From positions 1-6,296 of the forward strand of contig CAZWUW010000116.1 of the NCBI GenBank assembly GCA_964636895.1: a stretch of DNA of 6,296 bases. The letters run 5' to 3'. This DNA is from CAZWUW01 sp964636895. Its GTDB lineage: Bacteria > Bacillota > Thermincolia > Thermincolales > CAZWUW01. Each line of letters begins with the position of its first letter. The first letter of the stretch is position 1. The notes below the pieces were generated by a model. That model was not told the DNA's origin and did not search any database. It was given only the letters and a program-made list of their open reading frames with translations. Below are positions 6,228 through 6,296 of the stretch, in pieces. The translations under genes were made by a program, and so were the position numbers.

Positions 6228-6296
6228 GTGACGCAAAATGGACAACCGAACAACTGACTGCCATCACTGCCCGGAACTGTAACCTGCTGGTGGCGG
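6224..6296 (+). CDS. addA: AddAB helicase-nuclease, AddA subunit (N-terminal fragment)
   Basis: Only the first 24 codons are in the window. They read SDAKWTTEQLTAITARNCN then LLVA after the GTG initiator. The W-T-x-E-Q-x-x-A-I pattern is the Q-motif region that opens AddA and other UvrD-like superfamily 1 helicases, and NLLVA normally runs directly into the Walker A loop, which here lies just past the right edge. The GTG start shares the four bases GTGA with the addB stop and has AAGGAGG seven bases upstream. AddA is the active 3'-5' helicase motor, with its own C-terminal nuclease, of the AddAB complex. The addB-addA order is the usual one in Firmicutes. Confidence 0.92.
   Translation, partial: MSDAKWTTEQLTAITARNCNLLVA

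Noticed and set aside
1..6296. CRISPR array, tRNA or rRNA gene, insertion sequence, phage gene
   Set aside because: I looked on both strands and found no regularly spaced repeats, transposase motifs, terminal inverted repeats or stable-RNA signatures.

Overview
The window looks like chromosomal DNA from a moderately GC-rich anaerobic Firmicute. A Clostridia or Negativicutes (Sporomusaceae-like) host is my best guess; no marker gene fixes it. The reasons are strong GGAGG-type ribosome binding sites, TTG and GTG start codons on the addAB genes, an AddB very close in length and residue spacing to Bacillus subtilis AddB, and a membrane polyferredoxin of a kind common in anaerobes.

Two transcription units diverge from a 260-base intergenic region (2434-2693). 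Leftward, on the minus strand, the order is a TetR-family repressor (1756-2433), a membrane 4Fe-4S protein of the NapH/YccM type (704-1717), and the first 191 codons of a lipoprotein solute-binding component of an ABC transporter of the NMT1/SsuA type (574 to 1, running off the left edge). A near-consensus sigma-A promoter (TTGACC, 17 bases, TACAAT) drives this unit. Its predicted start point lies at the edge of a perfect 14-bp palindrome, and a second related palindrome follows. The simplest reading is autorepression of the whole operon by the TetR protein. Between the polyferredoxin and lipoprotein genes, an 18-bp tandem duplication forms a plausible leaky terminator, and a small hairpin sits just ahead of the lipoprotein's ribosome binding site.

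Rightward, on the plus strand, are addB (2694-6227, complete, TTG start) and the first 24 codons of addA (6224 to the right edge), overlapping by four bases. They encode the AddAB helicase-nuclease, which processes double-strand breaks for RecA-dependent repair and reads Chi sites. AddB keeps the Walker A loop, the RecB-family nuclease residues and all four cysteines of the iron-sulfur staple.

The intergenic region also holds T-tracts spaced at about one helical turn just upstream of the minus-strand -35 box (a possible UP element or bend), and a seven-codon reading frame with a good ribosome binding site ahead of addB. The two units are functionally unrelated. addAB is ordinary housekeeping. 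The TetR-polyferredoxin-lipoprotein operon is the part of unknown function, and its substrate cannot be read from this sequence.
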